From contig NZ_JAPZUB010000041.1 of assembly GCF_027533505.1 (NCBI RefSeq), positions 1-64,000 on the forward strand: DNA of 64,000 bases, in the 5' to 3' direction. The stretch's first letter is position 1, and each line of letters starts with the position of its first letter. Shown here one piece after another: positions 29,581 to 37,407 of this stretch. A program made the position numbers and the translations under genes. This DNA is from Flavobacterium sp. Its GTDB lineage: Bacteria; Bacteroidota; Bacteroidia; Flavobacteriales; Flavobacteriaceae. Below the pieces are notes generated by a model. That model was given only the letters and a program-made list of their open reading frames with translations, made no database searches and was not told the DNA's origin.

Positions 29581-29748
29581 CACTAGTCACTAATCACCAG
29601 TCACTAATCACCAGTCACTAGTTACTAATCACTAGTCACTAATCACTAGTCACTAATCACTAGTCACTAATCACTAGTCACTAATCACTAGTCACCAGTC
29701 ACTAATCACTAACAACTCATAACTCATTACTCATAATTCATAACTCCC
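29581..29748. repeat. 24 heptamers CACTAGT/CACTAAT/CACCAGT then AACTCAT (right arm)
   Basis: Continuous period-7 parse, 168 nt, ending exactly before paaI ATG (29749). Confidence 0.95.
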
Positions 29749-30150
29749 ATGACGCCTGCCGAAATCGTCCATACCATGCTCTCCAAAGACGCCTTTAGCC
29801 AATGGCTAGGGATCGAATTGGTACATATTGATCACGGGACCTGTACGCTGTCACTCACCGTTCGCGAAGAAATGCTCAACGGTTTTGGCATCGCACACGG
29901 AGGCATCACCTTTGCGTTGGCCGATAGTGCTCTAGCGTTTGCTGCCAACTCGCACGGACGCCAATCGGTAAGTATCGATACGTCCATCAACCATGTGGAA
30001 ACCCTCAAAGCCGGGGATGTCATCACCGCCACCGCCACCGAGGAAGCCCTCAAAAACCGCTTCGGATTCTATGCCGTTGCCCTAACCAAAAACGAAACCA
30101 CCGTCGCGCTGTTTAAAGGAACGGTTTTCCGTAGCGAACGCGAATGGTAG
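29749..30150 (+). CDS. paaI: Hotdog thioesterase PaaI
   Basis: LGIELVHIDHGTCTLSLTVREEMLNGFGIAHGGITFALADSALAFAANSHG. Confidence 0.93.
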   Translation: MTPAEIVHTMLSKDAFSQWLGIELVHIDHGTCTLSLTVREEMLNGFGIAHGGITFALADSALAFAANSHGRQSVSIDTSINHVETLKAGDVITATATEEALKNRFGFYAVALTKNETTVALFKGTVFRSEREW

Positions 30151-30158
30151 TTTTTTTT

Positions 30159-30205
30159 GGAGCTATTCCCTGCGAAACCTGCCTGCCGTAGGTAGGTCGG
30201 GGCTA
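30159..30205 (+). repeat. Shortened copy of the ~90-bp interspersed element with embedded palindrome
   Basis: GGAGCTATTCCC...ACCTGCCTGCCGTAGGTAGGT...CGGGGCTA. Confidence 0.55.
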
Positions 30206-30273
30206 GGGGCTCCTGCTCAAATGAAGTAAAACACTAAAATCGATTGCCTTGTGCAATCCAGGAATAAAAATAT

Positions 30274-31476
30274 ATGGAATCTTACATCATCGACGGCCTT
30301 CGAACGCCCATCGGAAATTACCAAGGAACGCTTGCAGCCGTGCGCCCAGACGATCTAGCGGCTCACGTCATCAAAGCCTTGGTGGAACGCAATGCACAAA
30401 TCCCCACAGACGCTTATGCCGATGTGATTTTAGGCTGTGCCAACCAAGCCGGGGAAGACAACCGCAACGTAGCGCGTATGGCGTTATTGTTGGCGGGCTT
30501 ACCCTATACCGTTCCGGGAGAAACCGTCAACCGTTTGTGTAGCTCCGGACTCTCAGCAGTCATTCACGCACACCGCGCCATTCAAGCCGGTGACGGAAAA
30601 GTGTTTATTGCAGGTGGTGTGGAAAATATGACCCGCGGACCCTTAGTCGTGTCCAAGCCTTCAGCCGCTTATGGGACCGACAGCAAAATGTATGATTCCA
30701 GCTTCGGATGGCGTTTCATCAACCCCAAAATGCACGAAATCTACGGCACCGACGCCATGGGGGAAACCGCTGAGAACTTAGTGGATTTGTATCAAATTTC
30801 GCGCGAAGACCAAGATGCCTTCGCCTTACATAGTCAGCAGAAAGCCACCGCAGCCCAACAAAGCGGTCGCTTGGCACAAGAAATTGCTCCCGTAACGATT
30901 CCGCAACGCAAAGGCGATCCCATCGTGTTTGCCAAGGATGAGTTCATCAAACCCAGTTCGTCCCTAGAAGGATTGGCCAAACTCCGTCCTGCCTTCCGCA
31001 AAGACGGTAGCGTAACCGCTGGAAATGCTTCTGGATTGAACGATGGTGCGGCAGCCTTGATTGTGGCTTCGAGTGAAGCTGTTGCGGAATACGGATTAAA
31101 ACCCTTAGCCCGAATCGTGAGTTCGGCCGTAGTTGGGGTTGAACCGCGTATTATGGGTATCGGACCCGTAGAGGCGAGTAAGCAAGCCTTAGCGAAAGCG
31201 GGTTTAACAGTAGAACAAATGGATATTATCGAATTGAACGAAGCCTTTGCTGCACAAAGTATTGCGTGCATCCGTGCTTTGGGATTAGCCGATAACGATC
31301 CACGCATCAACCCGAATGGAGGGGCTATTGCAATCGGTCACCCACTAGGGGTAACGGGTGCGCGAATTGCCTATTCTGCCGCATTAGAATTGCAGCAAAC
31401 GGGTAAACAATACGCCTTAATTACCATGTGTATTGGTGTAGGACAGGGGTATGCCGTGATTATTGAGCGCGCTTAA
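30274..31476 (+). CDS. paaJ: 3-oxoadipyl-CoA / 3-oxo-5,6-dehydrosuberyl-CoA thiolase PaaJ
   Basis: thiolase: VNRLCSSGLSAVIHAHRAI, NPNGGAIAIGHPLGVTGAR, TMCIGVGQGYAVIIE. Confidence 0.92.
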   Translation: MESYIIDGLRTPIGNYQGTLAAVRPDDLAAHVIKALVERNAQIPTDAYADVILGCANQAGEDNRNVARMALLLAGLPYTVPGETVNRLCSSGLSAVIHAHRAIQAGDGKVFIAGGVENMTRGPLVVSKPSAAYGTDSKMYDSSFGWRFINPKMHEIYGTDAMGETAENLVDLYQISREDQDAFALHSQQKATAAQQSGRLAQEIAPVTIPQRKGDPIVFAKDEFIKPSSSLEGLAKLRPAFRKDGSVTAGNASGLNDGAAALIVASSEAVAEYGLKPLARIVSSAVVGVEPRIMGIGPVEASKQALAKAGLTVEQMDIIELNEAFAAQSIACIRALGLADNDPRINPNGGAIAIGHPLGVTGARIAYSAALELQQTGKQYALITMCIGVGQGYAVIIERA

Positions 31477-31494
31477 AAAGATAAACGTTCATAT

Positions 31495-31553
31495 TAGCCC
31501 CGATGGCAGCGGCATCCCCGCAACGCAGTGAAGGGATACAGCGAACAGCGGGA
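31495..31553 (-). repeat. Inverted copy of the interspersed element
   Basis: TAGCCCCGATGGCAGCGGCATCCCCGCAACGCAGTGAAGGGATACAGCGAACAGCGGGAC. Confidence 0.6.
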
Positions 31554-31628
31554 CCAAACATACCCAAAAGCACCGGAGTTTGTGCTTCAAAAAAAATATA
31601 AAGACGCTCAGCGTCAAAAAAAAATGAT

Positions 31629-34127
31629 ATGAATAAAATTCAACATTACGTTTTAGGTCAGTGGACCAGCGCCACCGGTTCGGGTATACCTACCTACGAT
31701 GCGGTGACGGGCGAGTTTATCGCAGAAACCTCTGTAGAAGGCTTGGATATTCCGGCAATTTTGCACTATGGTCGTACCAAAGGCGGTGAAAAATTGCGTA
31801 AAATGACGTTTCAAGAGCGCGGGAATATGCTCAAAAGTTTGGCGCTCTACTTAAACAAACGCAAAGAACAATTTTATGACCTCAGTTACCGCACCGGGGC
31901 AACGCGTGTCGATAGCTGGATTGATATTGAAGGGGGATTTGGAAACCTATTTGCCAATGCTTCCCTTCGTAAATTATTCCCGAATCAACCCTACCACGTA
32001 GAGGGCGATCCCATCGACTTATCGCGTGGCGGTCGTTTTATGGCGCATCACATTATGGTGCCCAAAAAAGGGGTGGCGATTCACATCAATGCGTTCAACT
32101 TCCCGATTTGGGGAATGTTGGAAAAATGCGCGGTCAACTGGATGGCGGGAATGCCTGCGGTAGTTTTACCCGCTCCTTCTACGTCGTATTTGACCGAAGC
32201 GGTGGTGCGTGAAATTATTGCATCGAACATCCTCCCGGAAGGTGCATTGCAACTCATTTGTGGTACCGTTACGAACATCTTTGATACGGTTGAAAGTCAG
32301 GACGTGATTACTTTCACGGGTTCGGCAGCTACCGGACGTAAGTTGAAAGCCCATCCACGCATCATCGAAGAAGCCGTTCCGTTTACAATGGAAGCGGATT
32401 CGTTGAATGCCTCTATCTTAGGCGCAGATGCCGTGCCGGGAACCCCCGAATTTGATTTATTCATCAACCAAGCGCGTAGCGAAATAACGGTGAAGGCCGG
32501 ACAGAAATGTACCGCCATTCGCCGTATGATTGTTCCTGAAAACTTGATGGATGAGGTACAAAATGCCTTGGCCAAATCTTTAGATAAAGTAACGATTGGT
32601 GACCCACGCCTCAAAGAAGTGCGCATGGGGGCTTTAGTAAGCAAACACCAAGTTGAAGTACTCAAAAGTCGTGTGAACGAACTGGCGCAACACAGTCAGT
32701 TGGTGTACGGTGGCGATTGGGATAACATTGCCCTTCAAGGTGCCGATTTACAAGGGGCTTTCGTGGCGCCCGTTTTGTTGCGTCAAGACCGACCTTTCGA
32801 ACATACTGCAGTACACGAAATCGAGGCCTTCGGTCCGGTGTCGACGCTTATGCCCTATAAAAATTTGGATGAAGCCATCGAATTGGCCCAAATGGGGAAA
32901 GGTTCGTTAGTGTCTTCTATTGTAACTAATTCCGATGAAATTGCGAAAGACTATGTAGTCAATGCTGCGTCACACCACGGACGTATTTTAGTGCTTAACC
33001 GTGAAAACGCCAAACAAAGCACGGGTCACGGTTCGCCCCTTCCGCTATTAGTACATGGCGGTCCCGGTCGTGCGGGTGGCGGGGAAGAAATGGGAGGCGT
33101 GCGCGGAATCAAGCATTATATGCAACGCTGTGCGATTCAAGGTTCGCCCACCACATTAACCGAAATCACCGGAATCTACCAAGCGAATGCGAAGTACAAA
33201 GAAGCCGACCAACATCCGTTCCAATACCATTGGGAGGATATCCAACCCGGAATGTCGTTGAAAACGCACAAGCGTACGATTACCGATACCGATATCATCA
33301 ACTTTGCGAATTTAACCTGGGATCATTTCTATGCCCATACCGATATCACCTCGTTGGATGGAAGTATTTTTGAAAAGCGTACGGCCCACGGCTACTTTAT
33401 ATTGGCAGCGGCAGCGGGCTTGTTCGTCTACCCCAACAAAGGACCGGTGGCGGCCAATTACGGTTTGGAAGAATGCCGTTTCTTACGTCCGTTGTACCAT
33501 AATGATACAGTGTATGTACGACTCACGTGCAAACAGAAAATCGAGCGGGATGTGGCTTCGGCCGAACATCCGAGTGGGATTGTAAAATGGTTTGTTGAAG
33601 TCTTTGACAGTGAAGACGAATTGGTAGCGGTGGCTACGATTCTGACCATGGTGCAGAAAAAACAAACCGTATTTACCGAAATGACTTCCGCTAAAATCCA
33701 AGAATGTTTGGACAAATTAACGGAAGCCTCGCAACCGAAATGGGGGATTCTTACGGCCCAACATTTGATCGAACATTTGGAAGAAGGCTACCGTATCCTA
33801 TCGGGTGAAAAGCAAGATTTCGAGATTGCGACACCAGAGAAGATTTTGGATAAAGTGCACCACTCGTTATACAATTACGAACCGTTCCCGAAAGGAACCG
33901 CTTACCCAACGATGAAGAAAGGCGAGTTGGAAGACTTAATCCATCCGGATTTAGCGACAGCCAAAGCCAAATTCTGGGAAGCGCGCGAGGCGTATGTCGC
34001 GTTCTTCAAGCAAAACCCCGAAGCGGTGATGAAGAATAGGGTCTTCGGTCATTTGAACCGTTACGAGAGTTATTTACTCGAACGCAAACATTTGAACCAC
34101 CATTTTGAACAGTTTGATCTACTGTAA
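31629..34127 (+). CDS. paaZ: PaaZ bifunctional protein (aldehyde dehydrogenase + MaoC hydratase) with C-terminal DinB/DUF1569-like extension
   Basis: ALDH domain (FTGSAATGRKLKAHP, VKAGQKCTAIRR), MaoC region (NFANLTWDHFYAHTD), extra ~150 aa ending HLNRYESYLLERKHLNHHFEQFDLL. Confidence 0.9.
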   Translation: MNKIQHYVLGQWTSATGSGIPTYDAVTGEFIAETSVEGLDIPAILHYGRTKGGEKLRKMTFQERGNMLKSLALYLNKRKEQFYDLSYRTGATRVDSWIDIEGGFGNLFANASLRKLFPNQPYHVEGDPIDLSRGGRFMAHHIMVPKKGVAIHINAFNFPIWGMLEKCAVNWMAGMPAVVLPAPSTSYLTEAVVREIIASNILPEGALQLICGTVTNIFDTVESQDVITFTGSAATGRKLKAHPRIIEEAVPFTMEADSLNASILGADAVPGTPEFDLFINQARSEITVKAGQKCTAIRRMIVPENLMDEVQNALAKSLDKVTIGDPRLKEVRMGALVSKHQVEVLKSRVNELAQHSQLVYGGDWDNIALQGADLQGAFVAPVLLRQDRPFEHTAVHEIEAFGPVSTLMPYKNLDEAIELAQMGKGSLVSSIVTNSDEIAKDYVVNAASHHGRILVLNRENAKQSTGHGSPLPLLVHGGPGRAGGGEEMGGVRGIKHYMQRCAIQGSPTTLTEITGIYQANAKYKEADQHPFQYHWEDIQPGMSLKTHKRTITDTDIINFANLTWDHFYAHTDITSLDGSIFEKRTAHGYFILAAAAGLFVYPNKGPVAANYGLEECRFLRPLYHNDTVYVRLTCKQKIERDVASAEHPSGIVKWFVEVFDSEDELVAVATILTMVQKKQTVFTEMTSAKIQECLDKLTEASQPKWGILTAQHLIEHLEEGYRILSGEKQDFEIATPEKILDKVHHSLYNYEPFPKGTAYPTMKKGELEDLIHPDLATAKAKFWEAREAYVAFFKQNPEAVMKNRVFGHLNRYESYLLERKHLNHHFEQFDLL

Positions 34128-34132
34128 GAATT

Positions 34133-34221
34133 GGGAGCTATTTCCCGCTTTCGCCTTTACCTGCCTGCCGTCAGGCAGGTCTCTCCGCTCCGCTGCGAGG
34201 ATATCGGCTCTATCGGGGCTA
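34133..34221 (+). repeat. Copy of the ~90-bp interspersed element with nested palindrome ACCTGCCTGCCGTCAGGCAGGT
   Basis: GGGAGCTATTTCCCGCTTT...GGATATCGGCTCTATCGGGGCTA. Confidence 0.6.
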
Positions 34222-34255
34222 ATGCTTTAGCGAAGCAAGAAGATAGATGCTATTA

Positions 34256-34339
34256 ACTGAATACTGAATACTGAATACTGAATACTGATCACTGTATACT
34301 GTATACTGTATACTGAACACTGAACACTGAACACTGAAA
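34256..34339. repeat. 12 heptamers ACTGAAT/ACTGTAT/ACTGAAC
   Basis: Continuous period-7 parse, ends 3 bp before ATG 34343. Confidence 0.95.
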
Positions 34340-34342
34340 GAA

Positions 34343-35092
34343 ATGGAACCTTACGTAAAACATACCTTACAAGAAAATATAGCTACGATTGAGTTTTTTC
34401 ATCCGGAGCAGAATTCGTTGCCCGGAGCGGTATTAGCTGAATTGGCGCAAACGATTACCGAAGTGGGCCACCGCGACGAGGTGAAAGTCATTATTTTACA
34501 AAGCGGTGGCGACCGTACGTTTTGTGCGGGAGCGAGTTTCAAGGAACTCATCGCCATCAATGATGCGGCTACGGGGAAAGTATTTTTCTCGGGTTTTGCG
34601 AATGTCATCAATGCGATGCGCAAATGTCCGAAGTTGATCATCGGACGTATTCAAGGGAAAACGGTAGGTGGTGGCGTTGGAATTGCTGCGGCAACCGACT
34701 ATTGTATGGCCACCCAGTTTGCCGCGATTAAGTTGAGCGAACTCAACGTGGGGATCGGACCCTTTGTGGTGTCACCCGCCATTGAACGCAAAATGGGCGT
34801 TTCCGCAACTTCGCAGATCGCCATTGATGCCAATACCTTTTATGAAGCCTCGTGGGCGCGTGAGAAAGGTTTGTTTGCACAAGTTTTTCCTTCGTTGGAA
34901 GAATTGGATGCCGCCGTTTGGGCATTTGCACAACACCTTTGCACCTACAATCCCGAAGCCATGCTGGAGATGAAGAAAGTCTTCTGGCGCGGCACCGACG
35001 ATTGGGATACCTTACTCGCCGAACGCGCAGCCATCAGTGGCCGTTTGGTATTGAGTGAGTTTACGAAGCAAAAATTGGAGAAGTTTAAGTAA
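34343..35092 (+). CDS. Enoyl-CoA hydratase/isomerase family protein (paa cluster)
   Basis: crotonase: GDRTFCAGASFKELIAIND, GRIQGKTVGGGVGIAAATDYCMA. Confidence 0.87.
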   Translation: MEPYVKHTLQENIATIEFFHPEQNSLPGAVLAELAQTITEVGHRDEVKVIILQSGGDRTFCAGASFKELIAINDAATGKVFFSGFANVINAMRKCPKLIIGRIQGKTVGGGVGIAAATDYCMATQFAAIKLSELNVGIGPFVVSPAIERKMGVSATSQIAIDANTFYEASWAREKGLFAQVFPSLEELDAAVWAFAQHLCTYNPEAMLEMKKVFWRGTDDWDTLLAERAAISGRLVLSEFTKQKLEKFK

Positions 35093-35198
35093 GAGTGACT
35101 AGTGACTAGTGACTAGTCTTTAGTCGTTAGAGTAAAAAGTGACTAGTGATTAGTGACTAGTCGTTAGTCATTAGACGTTTGAGTAACTAGTGACTAGT
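35093..35198. repeat. Left heptamer arm (TAGTGAC/TAGTCTT/TAGTCGT family)
   Basis: gagtgactagtgactagtgactagtctttagtcgttag... Confidence 0.85.
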
Positions 35199-35215
35199 TT
35201 TCAAACAATGGACGG

Positions 35216-35320
35216 AGTAAATAGTAAACAGTGAACAGTATGTAGTAAACAGTAAACAGTAAGCAGTAAGCAGTGGACAGTAAGCAGTAAGCAGTGGACA
35301 ATAAGCAGTAATTAGTTGGT
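35216..35320. repeat. 15 heptamers AGTAAAC/AGTGAAC/AGTAAGC/AGTGGAC
   Basis: Period-7 parse in uninterrupted register. Confidence 0.92.
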
Positions 35321-35324
35321 AGTA

Positions 35325-35385
35325 ATCACTAGTTACTAATCACTAGTCACTAATCACTAGTCACTAATCACTAATCACTAATCAC
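35325..35385. repeat. Right heptamer arm (ATCACTA/GTCACTA), reverse complement of 35093-35198 family
   Basis: atcacta gttacta atcacta gtcacta ... Confidence 0.9.
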
Positions 35386-35406
35386 AAAAAATAACCAATC
35401 ATTACT

Positions 35407-36003
35407 ATGATATACGCATTCAAAGGGTTCATCCCCGTTATTCACGAGAGTAGTTTTATTCACCCGCAGGCTTCGGTGACGGGGAATGTGATTATTGGGA
35501 AAAACGTATATGTTGGACCCGGGGCTGCTATCCGTGGGGATTGGGGCGAAATCATCATTGAAGACGGGTGCAATGTGCAAGAGAATTGTACGCTACACAT
35601 GTTTCCTGGAAAGACGATGGTCTTGAAAGCGGGTGCGCATATTGGTCACGGTGCCATTATTCACGGTGCTAATGTGGGTGCGAATTGCTTGATTGGGATG
35701 AATGCCGTGTTGATGGATGATGTAAACGTAGGCGATGAATGTATCATCGGGGCGTTGGCGTTTGTCAAAGCGGGGATGCAGATTCCGAATCGGAAGCTGG
35801 TGGTGGGGAATCCGGCTGAAATCATTAAAGACGTTTCGGATGAAATGATTGCTTGGAAAACCAAAGGAACTAAGTTGTACCAACAGTTGCCCCAAGAATG
35901 TTATGAAACGCTACAGGCGGTTGAACCTTTACGAGAAATCCCTAAAGACCGACCCACGCAAGAAGCGTTTTATGCCACCTTACAAGAATTTAAAAAGAAA
36001 TAA
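35407..36003 (+). CDS. paaY: Gamma-carbonic anhydrase-like hexapeptide protein PaaY
   Basis: HPQASVTGNVIIGKNVYVGPGAAIRGDWGEIIIEDGCNVQENCTLHMFPG left-handed beta-helix. Confidence 0.88.
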   Translation: MIYAFKGFIPVIHESSFIHPQASVTGNVIIGKNVYVGPGAAIRGDWGEIIIEDGCNVQENCTLHMFPGKTMVLKAGAHIGHGAIIHGANVGANCLIGMNAVLMDDVNVGDECIIGALAFVKAGMQIPNRKLVVGNPAEIIKDVSDEMIAWKTKGTKLYQQLPQECYETLQAVEPLREIPKDRPTQEAFYATLQEFKKK

Positions 36004-36047
36004 ATACGGGTTCCAATTGTAATCGTTATCCCTTCAATAGGAGAATA

Positions 36048-36077
36048 ACTTGAAACTTGAAACCTGAAACCTGAAAC
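36048..36077. repeat. Heptamer array ACTTGAA/ACCTGAA
   Basis: acttgaa acttgaa acctgaa acctgaa, just upstream of ATG 36085. Confidence 0.88.
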
Positions 36078-36084
36078 AAAAACA

Positions 36085-37401
36085 ATGGTTGAATTCAAAA
36101 TGCCCAAGCTGGGTGAAAGTATTGCAGAAGCCACCGTTATCAGTTGGTTGAAAAATGTCGGGGATTATATCGCGGCCGAAGAGACCCTCTTGGAAGTCGC
36201 TACCGACAAAGTAGACAGCGAGGTGCCGTCACCCGTTTCGGGAGTTATTAAAGAAATTCGTTTTCAAAAAAACGATGTGGTTGCCGTGGGCACCGTGATG
36301 GCGTTGATTGAAGCGACGGAGCAGTCTACAGTAAGCAGTGAACAGTCTTCAGTAAGCAGTGAGCAGTCGACAGTAAACAGTGAACAGTCGACAGTAAACA
36401 GTAAACAGTCAGCCGATCAAGGCAGGTCGCAGGCGCAGGCTCCAACTCAGGCGAAGCTGCGTCAGGGGGGGACTACCTTTTTGTCTCCGCTGATCATTAG
36501 CATTGCACAAAAGGAAAACCTCTCGATTGAGGAACTGCAATTGATTCCGGGGTCGGGTGCTGACGGACGTTTACAAAAAAGCGATGTGTATCAGTATTTG
36601 AGCAACCGCAAATACCCCGTGCAAAGTAAACCGGTGGTTGCCAACCCATCGACGTCTTCTTACCCTAAACCGAAAATCAATTATACCGAAGGGAAAGATT
36701 ATATCATCGAAATGGACCGTATGCGCAAGATGATTGCCGACCATATGGTGTATTCGAAGCAAACCTCACCACACGTAACTTCGTATTTGGAGATTGACGT
36801 GACCAACTTGGTGGCATGGCGTACCGCTCATAAAGATACGTTTCAAGCGAAGACTGGGGAGAAGTTGACTTTTACTCCCTTGTTTGTGGAGGCCGTTGCC
36901 AAAGCGATTCAGGAGTATCCGTTGATTAATGTGGCGGTAGAGGACACCAAAATCTATGTACGAAAAGAGATTAATATCGGGATGGCTACCGCACTTCCTA
37001 CTGGGAATTTGATTGTTCCGGTCGTGCGTAATGCCAATGAAAAATCCCTTGCCGCGTTGGCGCAAGAGGTCAATCACTTGGCGGAAAGTGCGCGCAATAA
37101 TAAATTAAAACCCGAAGAGATTCAGGGGAGCACTTTCACGATTTCCAACGTGGGTACCTTCGGAAGTTTGATGGGTACACCGATTATCAACCAACCGGAA
37201 GTGGCGATTTTAGCCTTTGGAATTATCAAAAAGCGTCCGGAGGTGATTACTACGGAAAAAGGAGATGAGATCGCGATTCGCAGTATGATGTTTCTCTCGC
37301 TCTCGTTTGACCATCGGGTGGTGGACGGCTTCTTAGGGGGTTCGTTCCTACGCAAGGTGGGCGATTATCTCGAACAATTTGATACCAACACAACCTACTA
37401 A
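36085..37401 (+). CDS. Dihydrolipoamide acyltransferase (branched-chain ketoacid dehydrogenase E2)
   Basis: lipoyl VATDKVDSEVPSPVSGVI; FLSPL...IPGSGADGRLQKSDV E3-binding; SLSFDHRVVDGFLGG. Confidence 0.9.
   Translation: MVEFKMPKLGESIAEATVISWLKNVGDYIAAEETLLEVATDKVDSEVPSPVSGVIKEIRFQKNDVVAVGTVMALIEATEQSTVSSEQSSVSSEQSTVNSEQSTVNSKQSADQGRSQAQAPTQAKLRQGGTTFLSPLIISIAQKENLSIEELQLIPGSGADGRLQKSDVYQYLSNRKYPVQSKPVVANPSTSSYPKPKINYTEGKDYIIEMDRMRKMIADHMVYSKQTSPHVTSYLEIDVTNLVAWRTAHKDTFQAKTGEKLTFTPLFVEAVAKAIQEYPLINVAVEDTKIYVRKEINIGMATALPTGNLIVPVVRNANEKSLAALAQEVNHLAESARNNKLKPEEIQGSTFTISNVGTFGSLMGTPIINQPEVAILAFGIIKKRPEVITTEKGDEIAIRSMMFLSLSFDHRVVDGFLGGSFLRKVGDYLEQFDTNTTY
36323..36413. repeat. 13 heptamers (AGTAAGC/AGTGAAC/AGTCGAC/AGTAAAC) inside the E2 CDS linker
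   Basis: Period-7 DNA repeat giving 7-aa peptide repeat STVSSEQ/SSVSSEQ/STVNSEQ/STVNSKQ. Confidence 0.95.
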
Positions 37402-37407
37402 AATAGC

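Noticed and set aside
29581-29748. Heptamer arrays as assembly or vector artefact
   Set aside because: Many independent families with distinct motifs, consistently positioned at gene ends and one in frame in a CDS, make a simple artefact unlikely; still, copy numbers should be verified with long reads
32081-32665. Minus-strand ORFs within paaZ
   Set aside because: Antisense shadow ORFs without family features
22951-36003. Absence of paaK (phenylacetate-CoA ligase) from the cluster
   Set aside because: It may lie outside the window or at another locus; cannot be judged here
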